From the NCBI GenBank assembly GCA_002840765.1, contig PHCE01000003.1, positions 62,001-126,000 of the forward strand: 64,000 bases of DNA, given 5' to 3'. The translations under genes and the position numbers were made by a program. The stretch comes from Betaproteobacteria bacterium HGW-Betaproteobacteria-7 (GTDB lineage Bacteria > Pseudomonadota > Gammaproteobacteria > Burkholderiales > Rhodocyclaceae). Shown here in pieces: positions 8,703 to 20,432 of this stretch. The notes under the pieces are model-generated. The model was not told the DNA's origin, made no database searches, and saw nothing but the letters and a program-made list of their open reading frames with translations. Every line of letters starts with the position of its first letter. Positions within the stretch are counted from its first letter, which is position 1.

Positions 8703-11185
8703 TCGGGCTGGCCTGGCGGCTGCTCGGCCGGGAACTGCGCTCCGGCGAATTGCGCCTGCTCTTTGCCGCGCTCTGCGTAGCCGTCGCCGCCGTCACCGCC
8801 GTCGGCTTTTTCGCCGACCGCATCCGCATGGCGCTGGAACGCGAAGCGCAGCAACTGATGGGCGGCGATCTGGTGGTCATTGCCGATCGTCCATTACCTG
8901 ACGCCTATCGCCTGGAAGCTGCCGGGCGCCAGCTGCAAACGGCGGAAACGCTGATTTTTCCGAGCATGGTGGTCTTTGGTGAGGCCATACAGCTGGCCGA
9001 CATCAAGGCCGTCAGCAGCAGCTATCCCTTACGCGGCCGGTTGTCGACGGCCACGCGCCTGGGCGAGGCCGGCCAGCCGGTGGCCGGTGGACCGCAGCCG
9101 GGAACGGCCTGGCTCGACGAACGTCTGGCGACGGCGCTGCAGGCGGTGCCGGGCGACACCGTGACGATCGGCCGGGCGCAGTTGCGGGTGACCGCCATCC
9201 TTACGCTGGAGCCGGACCGCGGCATCAGCTTTTTCAGCCTGGCACCGCGCCTGCTGATGCACCTCGATGACATTCCGGCCAGCGGTCTTGTGCAGTTCGG
9301 TTCGCGCCTGCGCTACCGCTTGCTGATGGCCGGCGAGACGCCTGCGGTCGAGGCGCTGCGCGGCTGGCTCGAGGAGCGGCTGGCGCGTGGCGAGCGGCTT
9401 GAGGATGCGCGTAACGCCCGCCCCGAAATCCGCAGCGCCCTCGACCGGGCCGAACGCTTCCTCGGTCTGGCGACGCTACTGACGGTCATTCTCGCCGCCG
9501 TCGCCGTGGCCCTGGCTACCCGCCGCTACCTGCAGCGCCATCTCGATGCCTGCGCCGTGATGCGCTGCCTGGGCATGACCCAGGGACGCCTGCTGCGCCT
9601 GCATGGGCTGATGTTTTTCTGGCTGGCGCTGGTTGCCGTCGCTGTCGGCGGAGCGATCGGTTTTGCCGCACATTTCGCCCTGGTCGAGGCGCTGACTGGC
9701 TTGTTTGCCGTCCATCTGCCGTATCCCGGCGGCCGGCCGCTGGTGCACGGTGCCGCCGTCGCCGCCGTGCTGCTCTTCGGTTTCGCCCTGCCGCCGCTGC
9801 TACAACTGGCCCGGGTACCGACGCTGCGCGTGCTGCGCCGCGAACTGGGTGCTCCTCGGCCATCGCTGCTCGGCGGCTATGCCCTCGGTTTCCTGCTGCT
9901 TGGCGGCCTGATCGTCATCGTCGCCGGTGATCCGCGCCTTGGTTTGCTCGCTCTCGGCGGCTTCAGCGGCGCGCTGCTGGCTTTCTGGCTGGTCGCCCGC
10001 CTGAGTCTGGCCCTGCTTGGCCGTTTGCGCGGCGCCGGCGGCCACGGCTGGCGGCAGGGCCTGGCCAGCCTGTCGCGACATGCGTCGGCGGCGACCTTGC
10101 AGATTGTTGCTTTGGCCATCGGCCTGATGGCCATGCTGCTGCTCACCGTCACCCGCGGCGAGCTGCTCGACGCCTGGGCACAAGGCATGCCGGCGGATGC
10201 TCCCAATCGCTTCATCGTCAACATCCAGCCCGAACAGCGGGCGGCGGTGGCGGAGACGCTCGCCGCTGCCGGCGTCGCCGCCGAGCTGGCGCCGATGGTG
10301 CGCGCCCGTCTGCTCAGCATTGCTGACCGTCCAGTCAGTGCCGCCAGTTATCCCGAGGACGAACGGGCCCAGCGGCTGATTGAGCGCGAGTTCAACCTCT
10401 CCTGGCGTGACAGCCTGCCGCCCGGCAACCTGGTCACCGCCGGGCGCTGGTTCTCAGCCGATGAAGCCGGGCAGGGCGTCGCCTCGGTCGAGGAGGGGCT
10501 GGCGAAGACGCTGGGGATCGCCGTTGGCGACGAGTTGGTGTTTTCCGTTGCCGGCATCGAGCGCCGGGTGCGCGTCAGCAACCTGCGCAAGCTGGAGTGG
10601 GATTCGATGCGCGTCAATTTCTTCGTCCTCACGCCCTCCGGCGTCATCGATGACCTGCCGGCCAGCTACATCACCAGCTTTCATCTGCCGACGGCCGAGG
10701 CACGGATTGGCGTGCAACTGGTCGAACGCTTTCCCAACCTGACGGTGATTGACATCGCCGCCGCCATCGATCAGTTGCGCACGGTGATGGGGCAGGTGGC
10801 CGGCGCGGTGCGCTTCATCTTCCTGTTCACGCTGCTGGCCGGTGCCATCGTCCTCTACTCGGCGCTGCTCTCGATGCTCGACGAACGCCGTTACGATATT
10901 GCCGTGATGCGTGCCCTCGGTGCCCAGCGCCGGCAACTGGCAAGCGCCATGCTGGCTGAACTGGCCATCGTCGGCGGCATTGCCGGGCTGATCGCGGCCG
11001 GTGGTGCGATGGGGCTGGCGCAACTGATCGCCCGCCAGATATTCCAGCTCGACCTGACGCCGGCCTACTGGCTGCCACCGGCCGCCGCTGTCGGCGGTGC
11101 CGCCCTGGCCGTGGCTATCGGCTGGTGGGCGATGCGCCGGCTGCTGGCAACGCCGCCGCTGGCCCTGCTGCGCAGCGGCGCCTGA
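8699..11185 (+). CDS. FtsX-like ABC transporter permease (YbbP type)
   Basis: An 828-residue integral membrane protein with two copies of the FtsX/MacB-type permease unit. There is one N-terminal helix, a large periplasmic domain, a core bundle from about 255 to 495, a second extracytoplasmic region, and C-terminal helices from about 700. The length and layout match E. coli YbbP, whose partner is the ATPase YbbA, often beside tesA. Neither an ATPase nor tesA is adjacent, so the ATPase must be encoded elsewhere if it exists. The substrate is unknown. The start ATG overlaps the stop of the GGDEF-EAL gene. Confidence 0.88.
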   Translation: MIGLAWRLLGRELRSGELRLLFAALCVAVAAVTAVGFFADRIRMALEREAQQLMGGDLVVIADRPLPDAYRLEAAGRQLQTAETLIFPSMVVFGEAIQLADIKAVSSSYPLRGRLSTATRLGEAGQPVAGGPQPGTAWLDERLATALQAVPGDTVTIGRAQLRVTAILTLEPDRGISFFSLAPRLLMHLDDIPASGLVQFGSRLRYRLLMAGETPAVEALRGWLEERLARGERLEDARNARPEIRSALDRAERFLGLATLLTVILAAVAVALATRRYLQRHLDACAVMRCLGMTQGRLLRLHGLMFFWLALVAVAVGGAIGFAAHFALVEALTGLFAVHLPYPGGRPLVHGAAVAAVLLFGFALPPLLQLARVPTLRVLRRELGAPRPSLLGGYALGFLLLGGLIVIVAGDPRLGLLALGGFSGALLAFWLVARLSLALLGRLRGAGGHGWRQGLASLSRHASAATLQIVALAIGLMAMLLLTVTRGELLDAWAQGMPADAPNRFIVNIQPEQRAAVAETLAAAGVAAELAPMVRARLLSIADRPVSAASYPEDERAQRLIEREFNLSWRDSLPPGNLVTAGRWFSADEAGQGVASVEEGLAKTLGIAVGDELVFSVAGIERRVRVSNLRKLEWDSMRVNFFVLTPSGVIDDLPASYITSFHLPTAEARIGVQLVERFPNLTVIDIAAAIDQLRTVMGQVAGAVRFIFLFTLLAGAIVLYSALLSMLDERRYDIAVMRALGAQRRQLASAMLAELAIVGGIAGLIAAGGAMGLAQLIARQIFQLDLTPAYWLPPAAAVGGAALAVAIGWWAMRRLLATPPLALLRSGA

Positions 11186-11261
11186 GGCATAGCGGCGAAC
11201 TCTTTGCCGGGCGCGGGGTCTATGCAACCTTGGTCTGTTTGGCTGTCAGGTAAAATATTTC

Positions 11262-13517
<2,256 letters not shown>

Positions 13518-13531
13518 TTCAGGGAGAATTC

Positions 13532-13921
13532 ATGGAACAGCAGCAGAGCACTTACGAAAAGATCGGTGGCGAAGCGACCGTCGGCAAACTCGCCGACCGC
13601 TTCTACGAGCTGATGGATACCGTGCCGCAGTTCGCCGAACTGCGCGCGATGCACCCGGAGAGCCTCAAGGGATCGCGGGAAAAACTGTTCATGTTCCTTT
13701 CCGGCTGGTTCGGCGGTCCCGACCTGTTCGTCGAGAATTATGGCCATCCACGCCTGCGCGCCCGGCACATGCCGTTCGCCATCGGCACCCAGGAGCGCGA
13801 CCAGTGGGTCGCCTGCATGGTGCTGGCGATGGAGGATGTCGGCATTGACGAAGACGTGCGCAAGGTGTTGTTGAACAATTTCTTCAACACCGCCGACTTC
13901 ATGCGCAACAAGGAGGGCTGA
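13532..13921 (+). CDS. Group II truncated haemoglobin
   Basis: A 129-residue globin of the short 2-on-2 fold. The E-G region (SGWFGGPDLFVENYGHPRLR) and the proximal histidine in RARHMPF match the group II (trHbO/YjbI) family. The distal-pocket tyrosine (RFYEL) and the conserved tryptophan (RDQWVACM) are present. Such globins bind O2 or NO, and roles in oxygen delivery or nitrosative defence have been proposed. An AGGAGG sequence at its very end (13911-13916) is probably the ribosome site of the next gene. Confidence 0.93.
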   Translation: MEQQQSTYEKIGGEATVGKLADRFYELMDTVPQFAELRAMHPESLKGSREKLFMFLSGWFGGPDLFVENYGHPRLRARHMPFAIGTQERDQWVACMVLAMEDVGIDEDVRKVLLNNFFNTADFMRNKEG

Positions 13922-13965
13922 TCCTGCCCGGCCTGCCTGTCTGGCGCCCGCCTGACCGACAGGCC

Positions 13966-15042
13966 GTGGCGCGTGGCCTGCTGGCGGCGCGGCGAAGGGC
14001 CCGGCGCCTGGCAGCCGGTGGCTGCTTGACGCTGCTCGAACGCCTTGGCTACAAACCGTCGACGGCGCTGATCGTTCCCTTCGTGCCGCCGGTCGCCGGG
14101 CGCCTTGCCGCCATGCTGCAGGCCGCCGATCACGAAAACCTCAACTATGCCTTGCGCCGCCTGCATCCGGACAGCGTGGCCGGGACGCTGGCAGCCCTGA
14201 TCGATGTCCTCGAGCGGACGGAAAGTCGGGCGCGCTGGCTGGAGCGTCTCTGGCAGTGGTATCGCGGTCAGCGCGACATCCACTCGATGAGTGCGTTGAT
14301 TGTCGGCTTGCTGCATGAGGCGCGCGCCAGTCATCAGCGAAAGACGCTGGCAGCGCTGCCAGCGCGACGCCAGGAAGGCATTGCCGAGGATCTGGCCGAG
14401 GCCGAACGGCTGCTCGACAAGGCCTGTCAGCAGCAGCCGGGCAATGCCGAGCTGCTAGCCCTGCGCCTGCAGACGGCACGTTATCTGGCGCTGCCGCCGA
14501 GCGAACACTGGGCGCGCTTTCGTCTCCTGCTGGCGGTCGATGCCGAACATTTTCGTGGCCACCTGCTGATGCTGGAAAACCTCGGCCCCGACTGGTACGG
14601 CAGCGCCGAGGCGATGTTCCGCTTCGCCCGCGCCCGGGCGGCTCAGGTACCGACTCATCATCCGCTGCACGGACTGCCCATCTACGCCCATTTCGCCATG
14701 CACCGGCGACACCTGACGGCAGAGGAAGCGGCGGCCGAGCAGTGGTTCGCCCAGCCGGACGTGGCGATCGAGGTACTGGAAATCTGGGAGTCCCTGCGCG
14801 AATCCCTGGCCTTGCCGGGACGCCTGCACGAGGATGAATTACTCAACCTGCTAGCCGGGGCGCTTTACCTGAGCGGTCATTCGCTCCAGGCCGGCGAGGC
14901 GCTGACGATCATGGACGGGCGCTGTCTGCCGATACCATGGTGCCAGATGGCCGTGAATGATCGGGAAGCGCACAATCCGGGCTGGGTGGTTGATCGAATC
15001 AGGGCAGAAATCGCTGAAAAATCATCGGCGAATTCGCAATAA
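13966..15042 (+). CDS. Unknown helical-repeat protein
   Basis: A protein of about 358 residues from the GTG at 13966, which I do not recognise. It is soluble and alpha-helical, rich in Leu, Ala and Arg, and has a TPR-like stretch around residues 125-215 (AERLLDKACQQQPGNAELL). No signal peptide or catalytic motif is visible. The start is uncertain. The frame stays open upstream, and a strong AGGAGG at 13911-13916 stands seven bases before a CTG at 13924 in the same frame, which would add 14 residues. It follows the globin gene closely, so coupling is likely. Confidence 0.72.
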   Translation: MARGLLAARRRARRLAAGGCLTLLERLGYKPSTALIVPFVPPVAGRLAAMLQAADHENLNYALRRLHPDSVAGTLAALIDVLERTESRARWLERLWQWYRGQRDIHSMSALIVGLLHEARASHQRKTLAALPARRQEGIAEDLAEAERLLDKACQQQPGNAELLALRLQTARYLALPPSEHWARFRLLLAVDAEHFRGHLLMLENLGPDWYGSAEAMFRFARARAAQVPTHHPLHGLPIYAHFAMHRRHLTAEEAAAEQWFAQPDVAIEVLEIWESLRESLALPGRLHEDELLNLLAGALYLSGHSLQAGEALTIMDGRCLPIPWCQMAVNDREAHNPGWVVDRIRAEIAEKSSANSQ

Positions 15043-15106
15043 TCCATGTTGCGCTGCAGCACCGAGTGGTAAAATCCGGCCTTTGCTACTTTCAGGCCGT
15101 CCGTTC

Positions 15107-16945
<1,839 letters not shown>

Positions 16946-16956
16946 TAAAAAGCCCG

Positions 16957-17112
16957 ATGCGCTTCTGCCAGCCCTGCAGGGATCTGGTGCTGCGCCACAG
17001 AAAGGCGACCCGCTGGGTCGCCTTTTTCATTGGCCTATCGATTTTCTTCACTCTGCTCGGCTTGGTGTCCGACCCGATCAGCGGCGTCGGTTTCTGCAAG
17101 ATCTATCCCTGA
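16957..17112 (+). CDS. Possible 51-residue single-pass membrane protein
   Basis: An ATG-started frame of 51 codons too short for most gene callers. It begins MRFCQPC (a C-x2-C pair), has one strong hydrophobic segment (WVAFFIGLSIFFTLLGLV), and ends FCKIYP. It overlaps the typA terminator hairpin and has no clear ribosome site, so it may be chance coding through a T-rich terminator. Conservation in relatives would decide. Confidence 0.25.
   Translation: MRFCQPCRDLVLRHRKATRWVAFFIGLSIFFTLLGLVSDPISGVGFCKIYP
17001..17027 (+). terminator. Rho-independent terminator after typA
   Basis: An 8-base stem (GGCGACCC / GGGTCGCC) with a 3-base loop is followed by five T residues. It sits 56 bases after the typA stop and inside the possible small reading frame at 16957-17112. 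Confidence 0.85.
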
Positions 17113-17136
17113 TAGCCGGCACCTGGCCGGACGTGA

Positions 17137-18204
17137 TCAGCCGCCGGTCATCGACATGAAACGGACGACCTGCGGCGCCTCCATCTGCTGCGTGAAATCG
17201 TGGCCCAGCGGCTTGATGCCCATGCTGTCCACAATCGCCTGGCGCAGGGCGGCGTCGTCGGCGCCGGAACGCAACACTTCCATCAGGTTGACCGCATCGT
17301 TCTGGCCGAGGCAGGGGTAAAGCTCGCCACGGGCGGTGATGCGCACCCGGTTACAGCTGTCGCAGAAGTTGTGGCTGTGCGGAGAAATGAAGCCAACCCG
17401 CGACGAGCTGCCGGGAATGCGCCAATAACGCGCCGGGCCGCCTGAGTCTTCGGTGGACGGCAGCAGTTCGAAGTGCTCTTCCAGTCGGCTGCGCGTTTCG
17501 TCGGACGAGATGTAGGTATTGCTGCGTCCGTGGATCTCGCCGAGGGGCATTTCCTCGATGAAGGAAATGTCCAGTTCGTTGGCAACGGCATAGCGCACCA
17601 GATCGACAAATTCATCGTCATTGACGCCGCGCATCATGACCGTGTTCAGCTTGGTACGGCGGAAGCCGGCAGCCCGGGCGGCAGCGATCCCTTTGAGCAC
17701 CTTGCCCAGATCACCGATCCGGGTGATCTGGCGGAAGCGGTCGGCCTGCAGCGTGTCCAGGCTGATGTTGATGCGCTTGACGCCGGCGGCAAACAGGGGG
17801 GCAGCAAAGCGGTCGAGTTGCGAGCCGTTTGAGGTGATCACCAGATTGTCGAGGCCGGGCAGGGCGCCCAGGCGCTCGATCAGCCATAGCGCATCCTTGC
17901 GCACCAGAGGCTCGCCGCCAGTGATACGCAACTTGCTGACCCCGAGGCCGACAAAGACACTGGCGACACGCAGGCATTCTTCCAGGCTCATGACGGCATC
18001 GCGGGGCAGGAAGGTCATTTCCTCCGACATGCAATAAGTGCAGCGGAAATCACAACGATCGGTAATCGACAGGCGGACATAGGTGATCCGGCGCCCATAC
18101 TTGTCCACCAGGGTCCCTTCGGGATGCACGCCGGTCTGGACGAGCGGCCGGAAACTGGCGAGATCGTCGGGAGTGGACTCGGGTCGGAGGGTTTCGTTGT
18201 GCAT
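17137..18204 (-). CDS. moaA: MoaA, GTP 3',8-cyclase (molybdenum cofactor step 1)
   Basis: A radical SAM enzyme of 355 residues that starts molybdopterin synthesis from GTP. The N-terminal 4Fe-4S motif is CDFRCTYC (C51, C55, C58), and the C-terminal cluster uses FCDSCNRVR followed by a third Cys in ELYPC. The Gly-Gly C-terminus needed for activity is present (MTGG). The open frame extends to 18291, but MHNETL at 18204 is a better start; the conserved part begins at about residue 31 (LVDKYGRRITYVRLS). The gene stands alone, with no other moa gene beside it. Confidence 0.95.
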   Translation of the reverse strand: MHNETLRPESTPDDLASFRPLVQTGVHPEGTLVDKYGRRITYVRLSITDRCDFRCTYCMSEEMTFLPRDAVMSLEECLRVASVFVGLGVSKLRITGGEPLVRKDALWLIERLGALPGLDNLVITSNGSQLDRFAAPLFAAGVKRINISLDTLQADRFRQITRIGDLGKVLKGIAAARAAGFRRTKLNTVMMRGVNDDEFVDLVRYAVANELDISFIEEMPLGEIHGRSNTYISSDETRSRLEEHFELLPSTEDSGGPARYWRIPGSSSRVGFISPHSHNFCDSCNRVRITARGELYPCLGQNDAVNLMEVLRSGADDAALRQAIVDSMGIKPLGHDFTQQMEAPQVVRFMSMTGG

Positions 18205-18493
18205 GGTCAGCCGCAAGGCCCGCAGGCCGGTATGTGAAGGGTGACGACGATTATCGGCAATGCTGTGGATGCAGACAATAAGAAAGGTCAATTAAGGAAA
18301 AGTTCGGCGCTTAAATCCGCAGCCACAGCATCTAGGCGGTTGGCGATATAGGGCAGGACATCGGGGTAAGGTAGAATTCCCACGGATGGTGCGGAAGCTT
18401 TCACCGACTGTCGTGTCGGCGGGTGCCGTGGCCATCCAGGAAAAGGATTTGCGTAGCGTGGCCAGCAAAATGCCGTTTGCCGAAGACAAAATG
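18205..18493. other. Noncoding stretch between moaA and tRNA-Asn
   Basis: About 290 bases without a convincing gene. It should hold the moaA promoter on the minus strand. A TAGAAT at 18372-18377 could be a plus-strand -10, but no matching -35 is present at 16-18 bases. Short open frames run both ways (for example 18386 onward, plus strand), but the plus one continues into the tRNA, the usual sign of a false frame. Confidence 0.5.
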
Positions 18494-18520
18494 AAAGCGG
18501 CCCGCAAATTTGCGGGCCGC
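18494..18520 (-). terminator. Terminator of tRNA-Asn (24-base perfect palindrome)
   Basis: Positions 18497-18520 form a perfect palindrome with 12-base arms (GCGGCCCGCAAA and its complement). On the minus strand it is followed by a T-rich run, and it begins eight bases after the tRNA 3' end. This fits an intrinsic terminator for the leftward tRNA transcript. Confidence 0.8.
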
Positions 18521-18528
18521 TTGAATGG

Positions 18529-18604
18529 TGGCTCCCCGACCTGGGCTCGAACCAGGGACCTACGGATTAACAGTCCGGCGCTCTACCGACTGAGCTATCG
18601 AGGA
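18529..18604 (-). tRNA. tRNA-Asn (GTT)
   Basis: On the minus strand a 76-base cloverleaf is read, starting TCCTCGATAGCTCAG and ending with an encoded CCA. The anticodon loop is CTGTTAA with GTT, which gives asparagine. The T-arm GGTTCGAGCC is intact. It has its own near-perfect promoter (18617-18645) and terminator, so it is a stand-alone unit. Confidence 0.97.
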
Positions 18605-18616
18605 ACAGAGGAGCGC

Positions 18617-18645
18617 ATTATAGGCATCGAACCCGCTTGTGTCAA
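18617..18645 (-). promoter_or_regulatory. Consensus sigma-70 promoter of tRNA-Asn
   Basis: On the minus strand TTGACA (18645-18640) and TATAAT (18622-18617) are separated by exactly 17 bases, and GCGC follows the -10. Both boxes match consensus. The GC-rich discriminator is typical of stringently controlled stable RNA promoters. Confidence 0.9.
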
Positions 18646-18673
18646 GCGTATTGCGAAGTTTTGACCGAAAAAA

Positions 18674-20344
18674 ATGCCCATGGATCGAAGTCTCATTTAT
18701 GCAAAAACGCCGGTCGGCGATGAAGCCGTTCGTCAACGGACGCGCGTGGTGCAAAGAAATTTGCGCATGGTCTTGCTGCAGGTCGATGGCAGTCTCAGCG
18801 TCGATGATTTGATCGCCAAGATTGGCAACCAGCGTCTGGTCGAAACGGCTCTGAAAGAATTGGAAGACGGTGGCTTTATTGCCGTCTCGAGCGCTGCCGA
18901 GGGGCGCGAGAAGGTTCGCTCGCCGTCGCCAGGGGAGAGCTTTTCCGGTTTTTCGGTCGTTTCCGAATTTTCCACCTTTGGCCCGAAGAGTGGCGCTCCC
19001 AGCGTCATCCCGGTGAGCAGCCAAGTGGCTGCCAGTTTTTCCACCTTTGGCAAGCCAATGTTGGCCGCGCCGAATGGCCAAAGCCAACTGCCACCAGCGA
19101 GCAACGAGCAGGCCAAAGTTCGCTTGAGCAGGCCAGGCGGATGGGGTGGCTGGCTGCTCGGTGCCGGCGGCCTGCTTTTACTTGCCTTGATCGCGCTGTT
19201 GCTTTTCTATCCCTATGGTAATTTCCGACCAGCCATCGAAGCTTCGTTGTCGCAGCTATTCGCCGCCCCGGTGCGTGTTGGCAGCGTTAGTCTCCAGGTA
19301 TTGCCGAAACCGAAGTTGTTGCTGTCGGATGTGGTGATCGGCGAGCGTGGCGAGTCGCGCATCGCTACGGTTGCTGTTGACGCACCCTATGTGCTGCTCG
19401 GCAAGGGGCCTTACCGTATCGACAGCGTTACCCTGTCCGCTGCTGTCCTGGCCGCCGATCGTTTGGTCGACCTCCGCTTGTTCGGTGCGCGCCCCGAGCA
19501 GACTGGGGATCTTTCGATCCGCCGCATCGAGGTCGAGAAACTGACGGTGATGCTGGGTGACCTAGCGGTGCCGGAATTGTCCGGAGATGTCATCGTGCGC
19601 AATGATGGAACGGCCGAAAAGGCCGTTTTCCGGACTGTCGATGGCAGTCTGCGCCTGCTGGCGGTGCCCAGTCCTCAGGGGATCTTGCTGACGGCCGACG
19701 GACTGAGCTGGAAACCGGAAGGTAGCTCTGTCAATTTTGAATCACTGCAGGCAATGGGTCTGTTGCAGAAGAATCGTCTGCTGGTGCAGCGGCTGGATAC
19801 CACCTTCCTCGGCGGCATTCTCAAGGGCAACTGGCTGGTTGACTGGAGTGCCGGCATGGTGATGGCTGGGGAGGCCAGTCTGGCACGCCTCGATACGCGC
19901 AAGGTGAGCAGCCTGCTGGCGCCGGCGCTGAGACTGGAGGGGGAGCTGAGCGGTTCGCTGCGCATGCGCGCTACCGGTACAGGCTGGCACGACATGCTGG
20001 CCGGAATCGAGGCAAGTCTCGATGCAGAAATGAGCCGTGGGCTGCTGACCGGTATCGACGTTGGCGAAGTGGCCCGCCGGGGCAGTGGTGCCATTGTCCG
20101 TTCGGGGGCAACGCGCTTCGATACCCTGGCGGCGCGTCTCGACATCGGCGGCGGTCGGGTGGTCGTACGCAGTATCGAACTGGATGCCGGATTGATGACG
20201 GCGAAGGGGCAGCTTACCGTCGAAGCGGATGGACGGGTGGATGGTGTACTGTCGGTACAGGCGCGTAGTTCGGTGTCGCGTATCGTGGTTCCGGCGCGTT
20301 TGTCCGGAACGCTCGGCGAGATGACCGTGGTGGCGGACAACTGA
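18674..20344 (+). CDS. AsmA-like membrane protein with an extra N-terminal cytoplasmic domain
   Basis: A 556-residue protein. Residues 1-75 form a compact, charged domain (AVRQRTRVVQRNLRMVLLQV, then VDDLIAKIG and LKELEDGGFI) that looks like a winged-helix-type module. A Ser/Pro-rich linker follows, then one transmembrane helix (about 157-180, LLGAGGLLLLALIALLLF). The rest is periplasmic: a block resembling the AsmA N-terminus (FRPAIEASLSQLFAAPVRVG) and a long beta-rich region. AsmA-like proteins act in envelope lipid homeostasis, so a similar role is possible but not proven. The start is ATG at 18674, with a second ATG two codons later. It stands alone and is followed by a strong terminator. 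Confidence 0.8.
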   Translation: MPMDRSLIYAKTPVGDEAVRQRTRVVQRNLRMVLLQVDGSLSVDDLIAKIGNQRLVETALKELEDGGFIAVSSAAEGREKVRSPSPGESFSGFSVVSEFSTFGPKSGAPSVIPVSSQVAASFSTFGKPMLAAPNGQSQLPPASNEQAKVRLSRPGGWGGWLLGAGGLLLLALIALLLFYPYGNFRPAIEASLSQLFAAPVRVGSVSLQVLPKPKLLLSDVVIGERGESRIATVAVDAPYVLLGKGPYRIDSVTLSAAVLAADRLVDLRLFGARPEQTGDLSIRRIEVEKLTVMLGDLAVPELSGDVIVRNDGTAEKAVFRTVDGSLRLLAVPSPQGILLTADGLSWKPEGSSVNFESLQAMGLLQKNRLLVQRLDTTFLGGILKGNWLVDWSAGMVMAGEASLARLDTRKVSSLLAPALRLEGELSGSLRMRATGTGWHDMLAGIEASLDAEMSRGLLTGIDVGEVARRGSGAIVRSGATRFDTLAARLDIGGGRVVVRSIELDAGLMTAKGQLTVEADGRVDGVLSVQARSSVSRIVVPARLSGTLGEMTVVADN

Positions 20345-20355
20345 GCATCAGCGCA

Positions 20356-20398
20356 CGAAAAAGGGGCGTTACCGGCTTGCCGGCAACGCCCCTTTTCG
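20356..20398. terminator. Bidirectional terminator between convergent genes
   Basis: A long stem (GAAAAGGGGCGTT pairing with AACGCCCCTTTTC, continued by CCGGC/GCCGG) with A-rich and T-rich flanks. It serves the AsmA-like gene on the plus strand and the aminotransferase on the minus strand. Confidence 0.85.
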
Positions 20399-20432
20399 TT
20401 TGCTCCTGGCGGCCTCAGCCGCCAGGGCGGGA

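Noticed and set aside
18386..18664. Plus-strand frame of 92 codons that runs over tRNA-Asn
   Set aside because: Its second half is simply the translated tRNA antisense, a known false protein, and the first half has no ribosome site.
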